The position numbers were made by a program, and so were the translations under genes. The notes under the pieces are model-generated. The model worked only from the letters and a program-made list of their open reading frames with translations, did not search any database and was not told the origin of the DNA. Below are positions 37,071 to 48,667 of a stretch of 64,000 bases of DNA, one piece after another; position 1 is the first letter of the stretch; each line of letters starts with the position of its first letter. The DNA is taken from assembly GCA_018398805.1 (NCBI GenBank), contig JAGFBZ010001254.1, positions 372,001 to 436,000 on the forward strand, written 5' to 3'. Source of the DNA: Hirundichthys speculiger. Taxonomy: Eukaryota; Chordata; Actinopteri; Beloniformes; Exocoetidae.

Positions 37071-37308
37071 CATATGCATGGGCTGGTGGAGCAGTGGTTA
37101 GGGCAGGCGGCCCAAAAACAGAGGCTTTAGTCCTCATGTGTCACATGTTTGTGTAAAGATGTGCTGAATGCTGATCTGAGAATGCAGATATACCCATTAC
37201 CCATTCTCGGTTGTCAGTCAAGTGATAAATAAGATACTCTTTGGGGTTCATTTGTATCTGTAAACCTGACTCTAAAGGAGTCAGTGGCTCACCAGCTGTC
37301 AACCTCAC

Positions 37309-37925
37309 TGTCATGGTTTGGGTTGGGCATGTCACGCCTTCTTTGTTTTCTTGGTTTGGTTGACCTCTTGATCTCTTTGTCTTCAGTCAATTTTATTTCC
37401 TTTTAATTTTATTTAAAAGTAATAAAATTACTTTTACTTTGAAGGTCTGTCTTGTCTTTGTGGTGTTCAACTTCACTTCCTTCTGTTCATCTCCCTGATT
37501 GATTGTTCCTTTGTGTATTTCAGTCTTGTCTTTCCCTTTTCGGTTTGCTGGATCGTCTATTGCTTTACCCTTCTGATTTATCCGTTGAGTTCAGGTCTAT
37601 TCTGGTTTTTGGAGCTAATAAAGCAGGAGTGGGCAACTCCAGTCCACGAGGGCTGCTGCCCTGCGTGTCTTAGATGTTTTCCTGCCACAACACACCTGAT
37701 TCTAATGATTGGATCATCATCAGCTTGTCATCAAGGTCTGCACAAGACAGTTAAGGAACCATTCATTTGAATCAGGTGTGCTGAAGCAGGGAAACTTCTA
37801 AGACTTGCAGGACAGCAGCCCTCAGGGACTGGATTTGCCCACCCTTGTAATAAAGAGACTTTTTTTTGTTGGAATCTCCTGCCTCTCGCTGTCCTGCATG
37901 TTGGGTCCCCCCTAAAATCATGACA
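37309..37925 (+). mobile_element. solo LTR (TG...CA, 5-bp target duplication), carrying a hAT MITE
   Basis: It begins TGTCATGGTTTGGG and ends AAATCATGACA, flanked by CTCAC on both sides (37304-37308 and 37926-37930). That combination defines an LTR left after internal recombination. Without the nested 224-bp hAT element and its duplicated 8 bp it is 385 bp, close to the 407-bp relative at 63127-63533, with which it shares ACTTTGAAGGTCTGTCTTGT. An AATAAA signal lies in its second half. No coding region, so the retrotransposon family is not assigned. Confidence 0.88.
37624..37847. mobile_element. hAT MITE, 224 bp, inside the solo LTR
   Basis: Termini CAGGAGTGGGCAA and TTGCCCACCCTTG are inverted repeats flanked by a perfect 8-bp duplication TAATAAAG (37616-37623 and 37848-37855). 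Interior signatures such as 'CCTGCCACAACACACCTGAT' and 'ATCAGGTGTGCTGAAGCAGG' mark a non-autonomous hAT family very common in teleosts. A related copy lies at 39892-40116. Confidence 0.95.
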
Positions 37926-38061
37926 CTCACCGCACATCACTGGAACACTCACCAGTAGCAGCACTAATTGTCCAGTCACATAAAGTACATATTATGCCCT
38001 TTTCAACAAGTTGGCACAGTTTGCTTTTGTAAAATGTCTGTTATGTTTGAAAACATGGTTT

Positions 38062-38253
38062 TGAACTGTGTAGCTGTTGGCTGCACAAACTACAGAGGAA
38101 AGGGACCAGGATTATCGTTCCACAGATTTCCAGCCAACGTAGAACGCAGAGAAAAGTGGATCGCTGTACTCCGACGCACTCATGGGTTTGACACAAGGAA
38201 AGACTGGTGACCGGCGAGAACAAGTTGCATATGTAACGAGCATTTTGTTGGAG
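38062..38253 (+). pseudogene. THAP zinc-finger exon remnant
   Basis: From the ATG in frame at 38056 the reading is MVLNCVAVGCTNYRGKG, then LSFHRFPANVERREKWIAVL and RRTHGF. After a TGA (38207-38209) the same frame continues TSCICNEHFVGG. The C-x4-C pair, the FHRFP block and W, and the final C-x2-H-F match the C2CH THAP DNA-binding domain. It is open except for the one TGA and is followed by a potential GT donor (38255). THAP domains occur in host proteins and in P-element-like transposases. The nearby hairpin and lack of further exons favour a transposon remnant. Confidence 0.75.
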
Positions 38254-38349
38254 GTGTGTGTTTTCATCTGTTTCAACTGATTAACTGACTATTTATAACA
38301 TTTGGATGATCTTTAAATAAAACACTTATGTTATTTTGTAAATAACTCT

Positions 38350-38461
38350 GCATGATCAGCTGGGGACTGAGTGAGCGGTAATAGGGCACTTTGCCATAGG
38401 CATGCATGTGTTGGTTGTTGTCCCACATATTACCGCTCACTCAGTCCTCAGCCGATCATGC
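38350..38461. repeat. 34-bp inverted repeat with 44-nt spacer
   Basis: Arms 38350-38383 and 38428-38461 are complementary at 32 of 34 positions. They include GGACTGAGTGAGCGGTAATA. It lies about 100 bp past the THAP exon remnant. Confidence 0.95.
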
Positions 38462-39012
38462 AAAATAGGCCGTCAATTTACCCGTTGGTCTGGGTCCTTG
38501 CCCTCACCTATACCAAGAATTTTACAACTGAAAGAGAGTGACTGAGCAAAAGCAGATTACAATAAATTTCTCTGCGGAGTGACTGAGGTGGTCGCTGAGC
38601 AATATGTCTCTCTTCGGTGATGAGCTGCTGCTCTTCCGCTGAAGCACTTGTGTATCGTTTTCCTTTATCATACGTTAGGGATTACCCCGGTTGGAGTTGA
38701 CTTCAGAGATTGGTTGCTTGGACTGTTTTCCTGCTCTGTTGACTGGTTATGAATTTAGAATTTAAAACAGCTTCTCAGCAGGTGTAGTCAGGATTAGTTA
38801 GGATATTTATTAGGGCTGGGCCAAAAAAATCGATTTTTATATTAATCGCAATTTTTTTCTTGGGATTTTAAAAAATCGATTCTCATACACGAATCGATTT
38901 TTGGCTCCGTAGAAATACTCCGCTCGCTGTCTCTTTTGTCATCTACACTTCCGGAAATAGAAGCACGTGTGTCACCATAGTAACCAGAATGCCGGCAAAT
39001 TCACGCGACAAA

Positions 39013-39282
39013 ATGGCGTAGTGCAGCGAGCGGAGTACTTTCACAGAGTCTGAACTCTTTCCCACACCGCCCCACTTCAAATCAAACGTATGGACTTTAT
39101 TTGGTTTTTATAAAAAGCACGAGGCAGGAGAGCTCGATATGAGGAAAGCCATATGCAAGCGTTGTTGCAGTCAAATCTCTTACTGTGGTAACACCACAAA
39201 CATGACGGCGCACATCCTTCGCTTCCACCCAGAGAGGTCTGTGCTCTCTGACAGGCTGGGTCCGTGTTTACTCGAGAGTTAA
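39013..39282 (+). pseudogene. hAT BED zinc-finger fragment
   Basis: The frame opens with ATG GCG and meets a TAG at codon 3. It then stays open for 86 codons with VWTLFGFYKKHEAGELDMRK, AICKRCCSQISYCGNT and NMTAHILRFHPER. The W near the start, C-x2-C and H-x4-H spacing are those of a BED finger. These fingers bind the transposon ends in ZBED1-like hAT transposases. The dimerisation and catalytic parts are missing. Confidence 0.85.
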
Positions 39283-39891
39283 ATATACTGGCGGTGGCAG
39301 CTAATGTCAGGCCCCGGGTAGTTTAATTAATTATTCATTAACGTGGCGTGTTTGTCATGAAACAGTCGTGTTGCCGTAGCGTGTTATTAGCGGTTTGCCC
39401 GGCAGCTGTAAAGCACAACGGATCGCCAACATGACAACGCTGGATGAGAGAACATATTGACGACACGTCCTGACCGGTGTAGGCTATTAGCGTTAGCAGT
39501 TGCTACCAATAGCATCTGTATCCGCAAAGAGAATAACGACGTGGATTTATTGTTGTTTACATCACGTAGCCTATGGAGCAACTGAACCGGGTAGAAGGAG
39601 ACAACTTTAGGTAAGAAAATCAAGTTTTATTCAACGCTAGACAACTTTTAAAATTAGCAACTATAGGCTGTATTGTCTCGGTTCTATTCGAGTAACTCGG
39701 TTCAGTTCGTGGTCGGAAACTAAAGAATCGGGTCGGGTCGTTTACGGGTCCAAAAAGTGCGGGTCCATTCAGGTTTGGACTCCCGAACTTATGATAATAG
39801 CTCGGGTCGGGTCGGGTCGGTTTCGGGTCGAATTTTCACGGTTCCATTCTGGTTCGGGTCCATGAAAGTGGACCCGTGAAGACCTCTAAAC

Positions 39892-40116
39892 CAGAGGTCT
39901 TCAACCCTGGTCCTCGAGGCACCTAATCCAGCAAGTTTTAGAGGTTTTCCAGCTTCAACACACCTGATTTTAATTAATGGTCGTTATCAGGTTGTCCTCA
40001 AAGTCTGCACAAGTCTGTTGATGACACAGCCACTTGTATCACGGTGTGAAGAAGAAGGGGAAACATCTAAAACCTGCTGGATAGGGTGCCTGGAGGACCA
40101 GGGTTGAACACCTCTG
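39892..40116. mobile_element. hAT MITE, 225 bp, inside the larger hAT element
   Basis: Termini CAGAGGTCTTCAACCCTGGT and ACCAGGGTTGAACACCTCTG are inverted repeats. The 8-bp flanks CTCTAAAC (39884-39891) and CTCTTAAC (40117-40124) match at 7 of 8 positions. Same broad family as 37624-37847. Confidence 0.93.
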
Positions 40117-40472
40117 CTCTTAACTACAGAAATTGCGCATTTTTTAGAAATATTAAAACTTATTTAATCTTTATATTTTTATTATTATTTCATACTTAAA
40201 ATAATATAATAATAATAATAAGAAGAAGAATAATATATTATTATAATATTATATATAATAATCAATAATTACATATAATACATATAATATTTAATATTAT
40301 TATTATATGATTTTTATATTTCAATAATTGAAATATAAAAATCGCAATACTTGGTAAAATCGAAATGCAATACTTGTTTAGTCAGAATCGCAATATAAAT
40401 CGAATCGGGACCCAAAAATCGTAGGAGAATCGAATCGGCACAAAAGTGTATCGGCACAGCCCTAATATTTAT

Positions 40473-43175
40473 GTATGGAAAGTTGAATTTCTCACAAGGT
40501 TAAGCCAGTGATGTACCTAAGTCACAGTGTTGTATGTTGAGACTGGTGCATCTGTGACCTGTCCTGGGTGAGTGTGAATTTTCAGCTCACTCGTGTGTGA
40601 TTTTTGGTAATCCGCTGTAAATCAAGTATTAGCATGAAGCCCTTTGCAGACCATTAGCTAGAGGTTTTATCCTAATTTCTGGTGGGTCATGTATTTTAAG
40701 TGATTTTCAAGTTTGGGTGTCTCCAAGGTGTATTAATGTCTCAATTTGGTTTGGATAATTTATGCTACTTTTGTTTGTGTAGTAACGTAGTGTGAGTAAT
40801 CCTTTATGTTTGTGGCAGTTGTCTATTTTCTCATGTGTGCTTTGTACCGCATGGAAACGTTGACATGTTAGCAACGCAATTAAGCACATCCCTATGTGTG
40901 AAAGTCTTGGAATGGAAACTAAATGTGACTATATGAAAAAAAAGTTTGCTCTGACCAACCTGTGTATTTTTTACATTAAAGTTGTTAGGAGCATGTGGTT
41001 ATTGGTCTTCCAGTGAGTCTTCATGTGGTGCTTTGTCTTGACTGACTGCAGCTGTGAGGGTCTACATTAAATAAATGTTTGCAAGGGATTTGTAAGTTAC
41101 AGCTCACCACACATGGGTGTTGTTTATTCATATAAATACTTTATTTTTCTTAATTTATTGTTCAGTCTCCATTTGATGTGATGCTGAAATTGTTGTACCT
41201 CCATTATATTTGTTGATTTATTTTAAGACTGTATTTGCTATTGCAAAATCACACACTAGAAAAAGAAAATATTACTTTTTGTCACACATCACACTCCTGT
41301 TGTCTGTTTTGTAGACAATGAAGCATTTCTCTATTTGTAGAAGATGAGACTGAAAATTAAAAAAAAAAAATCTATATTGTGAATCCCAGCAGCGCCTTCA
41401 TTTGTTAACAGCTTAAGAGCATGGCAGGCGTATAATTGATGTTTTGGCTTCAGCTACTTCATCTGGCTTGACAAAAATCATCATTTTGGGATGAAGATCT
41501 AAGGCCTAAACAGACTGACTTGTTTAGAGGCGGGCCAATGTGTTGGCAGGCATCTCTGTCGTTCCGATCGGAGCCAAGAGCCAATCAGGTAGAAGGGGAG
41601 GGCCCCACGTGGCTTTGCCATGTAGCCGGGCGACCCAGATAGCATTTCAGCGTGCCTTTGTGGGCCAGGCAGCAGGAGAGTAGCTTTCCAAATGAACTCA
41701 GAAGAGCAAGGTGTTCAAATTATAATTAAACCTCTAATTATGTCAAATGATGAATCTGTCCTCTCCTTTTGCTGTCCCACCAGACACCATTGGACAGAAA
41801 CATCCCACAGATAATCTCCCGAGAAATAATTTGATGTGATAACAATGGGAGGGATGGACTCAAACTATTCAACTTAGATCTGCACATTTTTAAAGGATGT
41901 TTCTTAGTTATTACAGCCAAAACAAACTGGAGCATAAGAATGAGGGATGAAAAAGTGACAAAATAATTAAAAGAGGTGTTTTTTTTATTTGTCTCTGATG
42001 ATATTTTAAGTTGCTCTGCGCGAGAGTTCCCTTCCGCACCCAATGGACATTAAGAATTTAAAAAAAAACAGAAGTAGGCCACATACAGCTCAAGCAAACT
42101 GCCACTTCTTTCAGAGACATATGAGCTGTGTGTCTTCCAGTGAGAGAAGCTGTGGAAAACTTCAACCCCAAATCATGAGAGGATTGAAAACTCTTTGAGT
42201 TTCAGAGGTTTGTTTGAAGACGTAAGAAGAAAAACAAAGCAAAACAAAAAGACATCTGCAGAAAATCATATTTTCCGAATGAATGCAGACTGTTCTTGCC
42301 GTTTCTACAAACCCTCACATGAACTCCTTTCAGACAAGAGATATAAAATATCAATGGCTCCATAAAGCTGTTAGAGCAATGACATTCAAACATTCAGACA
42401 CTGATCGGTTTTCCTGCAATGTTTTTTATGGTTGAGATCACTGTGAAAGTGACAGATGGAGCCACAGTGCGACTGGATCACGTTAGCATGATTTTCTTTG
42501 CTCTAAAAAACATTCTTGCACACTTATCCTTTTTTTGAGAGAATGAGTGCATTTAGTCTGGCAATTCTGTCTTTGCAAATAACCCTGCAAGTACTAGGAT
42601 AGTGGACTTAAAATGGACAGAAATTGAACATGGAGTGCTGAACACTTCAAGCACCCATAGCGGAAGCGGTGCTACACTCATCAGCTATGTTTCCATTGAA
42701 AAAGAGGATGGCAATCCATCTTCAGTGCCTGGCAGTTTTAAACTCTCATTAAAAAAAAGAGAGATTACACACATAATAAGGAAACTTTTATGTTTTTATG
42801 CTGCGCTTTAACATCAAGCAAGGAACTAAGTCTGCTAACTTTAGAAACCAAAAAAAACAACTTGGATACCTGCAAGCACAGTGAAGTATGAATGCAGCTG
42901 TGGGTTAAACGTGATTGCAGTTTAGGTAGTTCCATATTAAGTTATGCTAAGTTAGCCACAGGCTAATCAACAGTACAAGCCCTTCAAGAGTTAGTTTTCT
43001 GAGAGCAACATGTTGTTTTGCTATAAATATTAGTATCAACCGAACAGCCACAGTGCATTGTATTACACAAACACTGGTGGATGGGAGCTGTTGATGGAGG
43101 GGAGAGACTTAAGGTGGTACTACTTAAATAGTTTTCTCTTGTTCAATCACCTCCAGTATGAGAAAACAAAGCTTC
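40473..43175. other. pcp4 intron 1, unassigned
   Basis: No domain-bearing frame or element boundary recognised. Confidence 0.45.
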
Positions 43176-43178
43176 TTG

Positions 43179-43908
43179 CGCCCCAATCGTACACTTTCAG
43201 CTAGCCACTACCCGCAAATTGCAGGTTTAGGAACCTCCCTAACGCCGCTACACATTATGCCGATTCCCTTACTCACATTGTAGGTGTGGCAATGGGCGTG
43301 TCTTTTGCCCTTTCCGCAAACCCACAACCCGCATGTCGGCGGGTACAAGAGCTCGTCCAAATGGCATCAATGTGCGTCCACCTGGTCACATGTGGACGTG
43401 CACAAACGGCTCTACCTCTCGAATGAACTGTGAACCGTGATTTGGCCTCAGTTGAACCTCTGAGAAAATAGCAGAGATCGTCTTAAACGACTTGCACGCC
43501 AGTTAAACTATGGACGACCAGAGCGTGTTTACTGGGAGCGCACCAACTATCTGGGACTTTCAGGTAGCTGATAGAGTCTGTGTAAAAATATTTTTATGTA
43601 TATATCAGTGCAGAGGAGGAAGCTCTACAGCAGAGTCCCAGACGAGCTGCGCACGAGAGCTGCTCCGATCTGGATGAATAGAAGCTCCATACCGGTTTGC
43701 GGGTAGCGCAACCTGCTCTTAAAGGCAATGGCTACTGACGCACTGATTGGTTTAACAGGTGGAACGCCACAACCACTCCTATGCGTAGCGCAGGTGGGAT
43801 AGCGGGTTTAGCAAGGTGGAAGATTGCGTTTTTTGTGGGGGAACGCCCCTCCCGCTACCCGCTATCCCTACATAGCGGCTGTAGGAGATCTGGCGGAAGA
43901 TCAGGCCC
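43179..43908 (-). mobile_element. Harbinger-like MITE, copy 4 (complete, 730 bp)
   Basis: Reverse-complement relative of copy 3. Termini CGCCCCAAT and ATCAGGCCC are flanked by the 3-bp duplication TTG (43176-43178 and 43909-43911). It matches copy 3 along nearly its whole length, but lacks the inner palindrome arm around TAGCGGGTGGTCTGACTACC. Confidence 0.88.
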
Positions 43909-45111
43909 TTGGTGTTGCAGTGAACTATGATGCTATGGTGGGAGAAAGTTTGTACATTGGTGGATTTTTCTGAACAACTGATCAAAGGCCAAATTAAGCC
44001 ATGACTACTTTGTGTGTACGTCTCGTAGCAAGTTGAAAGTAATACATAAATGTAAGTAGATGTGACCTAGTAAAGCCACAGTCACAAACGGTTAAAGACA
44101 AACATCAGGAGGATCTATTCACTGTGCATCCTTTCACAATTATTCAAATACGTTCCAAGTTTAAGCAACTCAAAGCCTGATAAAGTCTCCTGCTGTAGAT
44201 TGCAGGTCTGTTATACATTCTGCCACTACACTGGATAATCATTTTATTTCATCTTATTGTTGGAAATAAACATGAACACAATTTAAATCATGGGTAAGAT
44301 GCTGAAGAGGGAAAGAAATCCATTATTTGAAATTTAACCCCTTTACTTGAGACAAAATGATTGTGTGAATAACACATATTTAAGTACCTCAAGACAGCAT
44401 TTGTCCAGGTATCTAAACTGGTGGCCCTTCAATTACAAACCTATTTCCGTGACCTGCTTACTTATTAGATTGTCTTCAGATACCTTTGGTCCCTGCAGTG
44501 TGCCTCTCAGTCTCAAATCTATGGAGTGCAATGGTATAATGATTTTGTGGGAGGTAAAATTGCAGCTTGCAGCAGTAATTGCGCTCTGCTAATTCAGTCT
44601 TTCCCCACCCACTGAACTCATAATGGCTAAAATATAGACACTGCTGCACTGCTGCTGAGAAGGCTGTAATGTACACTATGTTGGAGCTATAGTATTTTTC
44701 TTTTGAGTAACGATAAATGTAATGGTTAATTTGTTTATTATTTTATTATTTTGCTCATATTAATTATTAGTCGTTTGGTAATATTATTTTCTAGTTATTT
44801 GTTTAGTTAATTGCTTTGCTTTATCGGTTAGTCGTTTTCTTTGATTTATTTACTGATATATGATTTGGAAATTTGGGGGCAGTAGTGGGCACAGGTACAG
44901 TATATAGGTAGGAAGTAGGTGGTGATTTGTGTGGGCACCTGGGTGATGGGCATATGGTTTTTTACCAGTGCGAGAGAAACCATGTTTGTTTGCTCTACTG
45001 AAAAATAAACCAGCCTCAACTCAAGAATTCTGCCTGGAAATTGGATTTCGACTTATTCTTTCACAAATGTTTGTAGAAACAGTCTGCATGTCTAGGTGCT
45101 TAATTTTATAC

Positions 45112-45191
45112 ATCTGTGGCCATGAAGTGATTGGAACACCTGATTCTCATAATTTGGATAGTTGAGCAAATACTTTTGCCAATGTAGTGTA
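45112..45191 (+). mobile_element. Tc1/mariner element end
   Basis: 'GTGATTGGAACACCTGATTC' and 'GCAAATACTTTTGCCAATGT' followed by AGTGTA form the end of a fish Tc1-like element. The other end was not found. Confidence 0.6.
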
Positions 45192-46469
45192 TGATTTGCG
45201 TGGCTTAGGTGCATGCAAAGATGACTACAGCCATTTTTCACACAGAAATATCTATATCTATTCGAGTATACAAACAGATTCCGTGATTGTCAAAATCACA
45301 CTCCAGTCTATTGTACTACCAAATGAACCATCAAAAAGCTACTGCTAATCTTTCACAGCTTATAATAAATAACGTTTTTTTGTTTTTCTTCATTCAAGTA
45401 AAAAACAGACATGTAAGAGTTTGGTTGTTGTTTTTTTTTTTGTTGTTTTGTTTTGGGTTTTTTTGCATGCAACAGATTAAGTCTAACAACAAGTCTTCCA
45501 TCACCCACCAGCCACAGGATAAAACAGCATCTATAAACACTTTCCAAAGTTACAAGATAAATAAAGATGTCAATTAATTTTATTGACTCACTTTACTTTG
45601 TATTGTATCCAGTGAAGTCGATGGGAGCAAGGAGCAAGGGCTCATCAGCCCTGTGTACTCAACTGGTGAATTTATGACCACATACTAATCTGAATACATG
45701 CATTAGAATATATATGATTATATGCCTTAGAAAAACTGTTTTTATCCCAGTCACTTAACCACTCATTGGGTAATAGCTCCTCTGCACAGCGGACAGAGAT
45801 CCAAGAGATTTATGATGTTGCTGTTGAGTAAATTGCCATTCATATCTTCTTTGCTGTTAACAATGATTGCGTTTGTTGATGAACTGTTTGCTGATTACAC
45901 TCATAAGGGAAACTACAATCATATCAATCAACACAAAGATAACAAATAAACTATTAGCTTGTTGACATGACAACAGAAATAAATGACATGATGAACAAGA
46001 ATAAAGCTTTTTATTAAAAATGCATGCAAGGCAAATTTATTTTTAAAGCCCACTTTATACACAAAAGCATTTACATCACGCTTAAGATGAATAAGAGCAT
46101 AAAAGAATATGAAAAAATACTTGCAGACTTAAAACCTGAAGTTCCATTTAGCTGTAGAAAATATCACTGCAGGAAAAGACAAAAAAATCAGACACAAAAT
46201 GCAATACAGTTGCCCTGAAAATAACTATACCATCTCCACAAGAACCCACTCTTTTCCAGCCCGAACTATAAACTGGATACAGAGAACTGGACAAACCCTC
46301 TGTGACATAACCCTTGGCTTTCTGAAGGGTCAATTTCAAGCCTAAATTTTTAGGCCTCTGGTTGACATCATATTGGCAGGAGCTGACTTCACCCAACCTC
46401 ACTTAATTCAAAAATGGGCAAATGGGTGGAATGAGCAAGCGTGGCAGCTGGTTGAAACATGCCAACCTT

Positions 46470-46792
46470 ACCATCCATCCATGATCTATACCTGCTTAAT
46501 CCTTCTCTTTTCAGTCACAGGGGTCTGCTGGAGCCTATCCCAGCTCTCTTCAGGTGAAAGGCAGACATACAACCTGGACAGGTTGAGCAGGTTACCAGTC
46601 CGTCACAGAGCCAAAAATAGGAAAATAACCACACACACACACTCACACTCACTCCGATGAGAACTCAGAGATCATCGACTAACAAAACGTGCATATTTTT
46701 GTTTTGTTTTTTTGTTTCTTTTGGACTGTAGGAGGAAGCCGGAGTACCTGGAGAAAACTCACACAAGCATGGAGAACATGCATAATCAATTT
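46470..46792 (-). repeat. SINE-like teleost repeat, copy 5
   Basis: Reversed copy with CCATCCATCC, 'GGGTCTGCTGGAGCCTATCC', a (CA)n stretch and 'TTTTGGACTGTAGGAGGAAG'. Confidence 0.75.
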
Positions 46793-47131
46793 TAGCTAAG
46801 CTTTGCTAAGCTTTTGCCAACCAAGGTTATTATAGTTAACGAAAACAAACAAAATAACAAAAACTAGAACTGAAAAAAACATTTTCGTTAGCTGAAATAA
46901 AATAAAAACAAGAGTTTTAAAAAAAAACGATAACTAACTGAAACTGTATTATGTGTTTACAAAACAAACTAAAAATGAACTATAATACCAGGAACGTCCT
47001 TCGTTTTCGTATTTATAATTTTTTTTTCACATAAACGTTTTGGGATTTACATGAAATCTATTAACTTCGCTCTGCCGTACAAGAACAACAACAGCAAAAA
47101 AAAAAAAAAAAAAAACCTAGAGTGATCAGTG

Positions 47132-47311
47132 ATGGCTGTGGCAAAAGTTGGGGGAAAGCAGCACAGTCCTATTTGGGATTTCTTTTAATATAACTGTGTT
47201 AATGATAAAACTAAGTGCCTTGTTGTAGAAGCAGGTGATCCAATGTGTGGAATACTTCTCAAGTATTCCAAACCCCACGAATCTGAAAGTCTGTTTGAAA
47301 AGCTCACATAA
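47132..47311 (+). pseudogene. hAT BED-type N-terminal fragment
   Basis: MAVAKVGGKQHSPIWDFF, a TAA stop, then NDKTKCLVVEAGDPMCG in the same frame. The W-x-F-F block and the C...C spacing recall a BED finger. One stop lies within it and the histidines are unclear. It ends at a second stop. Confidence 0.6.
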
Positions 47312-47516
47312 GAAGGCTACCTGGATAAGCTAGCCCCACTGCCCTCCTCCCTGGAAAGAAAAGCTGCAGCTGCAGGCCAGTCAGCGTTGGGAAGAACCGC
47401 GAGAAAACAGCAACCATAATGGACTGTTTCCACCGGCGACCAAATAGCTGCTGGTCAGTAAATATGCAGGAACACCACAAGCGGCAAGATGCATTGGTAA
47501 ATATGTTTATTGAGAC

Positions 47517-48386
47517 TAGTGCTGGGCGGTACACCGGTTCATACTGAATACCGGTGTTTATTTTTCTTATGATATGAATTTTTCATATACCGTAATACCG
47601 GTGAGTATGTACTGTAGCGTACGCAACGTTGGGAACGCTGCGCGGCGGAACGTAAGTGCCGCAGAACATTGTTTGACAGGGGACTGTTTTGCAGCTGCAC
47701 TGGAGGCACAACATGCTACTAGTTTCTGGTTAAACGGTGATGGCTGCAAACAGCGAAAGTCCCGAAGTGGAAGCGCCGGAACGGCAACATGAGACTGAGG
47801 AACTTCTTCCTAAATGAGGAGCCGTGTCTGTCGTGTGGAAGTTCTTTGGATTTAAAAAAGACGACGTCCAACAAACTACAATAATCTGTAAATGTTGCCG
47901 AGCTAAAGTTGTAGCCGCGGGAGGCGACACCAGGCTGGTGTTGCCTCCCAACTTTAGAACGTTGTTAACATTGTGTAGTTGATGTTGATTTTTTTTTTTA
48001 TTTTTTACAAAATATGTTTTTTCAAGTTGTTTGCAAAATTTGAAAAATAAAAGGGTTCTGTATTTTAACTGCAACTATCATGCATTCTGATTCCTTCACT
48101 TAATTAGAGTCACGAGTGCCACCTCTTTGTAAATAGTATCATTTTGTGAGGCCATGCAAACCTGTGTTGATACTAGTGTAGATATGAATGTTTTTCTACA
48201 ATATTCACTCCTCGTGACAGTAAAATATGTCGTTCTAAGCCAATTTACTGCAGCAATTCCTCTCGAATGATTAGAAAATGTGGTTAACACCCAGTTGTGC
48301 CTTCAAAAAAATAAAAAATACCGTGATACCGATATCATTTTTAAAAATACCGTGATATAAATTTTTGGTCATACCGCCCAGCACTA
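47517..48386 (+). mobile_element. hAT element, 870 bp, nested in the outer hAT
   Basis: Termini TAGTGCTGGGCGGTA and TACCGCCCAGCACTA are perfect inverted repeats of 15 bp allowing for one mismatch, flanked by a perfect 8-bp duplication ATTGAGAC (47509-47516 and 48387-48394). ACCGGT/ACCGTGATA-type subterminal repeats line both sides. It carries a BED-finger frame but no catalytic domain. Confidence 0.96.
47740..47982 (+). pseudogene. hAT BED-finger fragment, internally truncated
   Basis: ATG opens MAANSESPEVEAPER and runs to a TGA at 47815-47817. The same frame then continues SVVWKFFGFKKDDVQQTT and ICKCCRAKVVAAGGDT. The W-F-G-F block and C-x2-C are those of ZBED-type proteins, but the NLxxHL-x4-H part is replaced by an unrelated tail, so the zinc site is incomplete. 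Confidence 0.8.
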
Positions 48387-48667
48387 ATTGAGACCAGAAT
48401 GTCTACACAACTATGTGACTCGATAGCCTTCAAAACATTCAGTGCTTCACTCCAACCAAAATTACAACCTTAATTTACAAAATAAAACTAACACTGAAAC
48501 TAATAAAAACTAAAACTAAGCATTTCAAAAAAATAAAAACGAATAAGAACTAGCAAAACTACCCTAAATACTAATTAAAACTAAGTGAATTTGAAAAACT
48601 CAACTAAAAACTAAAAAAAAACTAAAACCAATGAAAAATCCAAAACTATTATAACCCTGTTGCCAAC

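Larger units (their letters stand above)
38811..40464 (+). mobile_element. hAT element derivative, 1,654 bp, with BED-finger remnant
   Basis: Termini TAGGGCTGGGCC and GGCACAGCCCTA are flanked by a perfect 8-bp duplication ATATTTAT (38803-38810 and 40465-40472). Both ends carry many ATCGATT-type subterminal repeats. A BED zinc-finger frame remains (39013-39282), but there is no catalytic hAT domain. A second hAT MITE (39892-40116) and a GGGTC-rich tract (39725-39845) lie inside, and an AT-rich block spans 40150-40340. Confidence 0.93.
46822..48659 (+). mobile_element. hAT element derivative with another hAT inside
   Basis: Termini CAAGGTTATTATAG and CTATTATAACCCTG are flanked by a perfect 8-bp duplication TTGCCAAC (46814-46821 and 48660-48667). 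The subterminal regions are rich in AACTAAAAC-type repeats, as in a common fish hAT group. Without the nested 870-bp element and its duplication it measures 960 bp. A degenerate BED-type frame (47132-47311) remains. The catalytic domain is lost. Confidence 0.95.
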
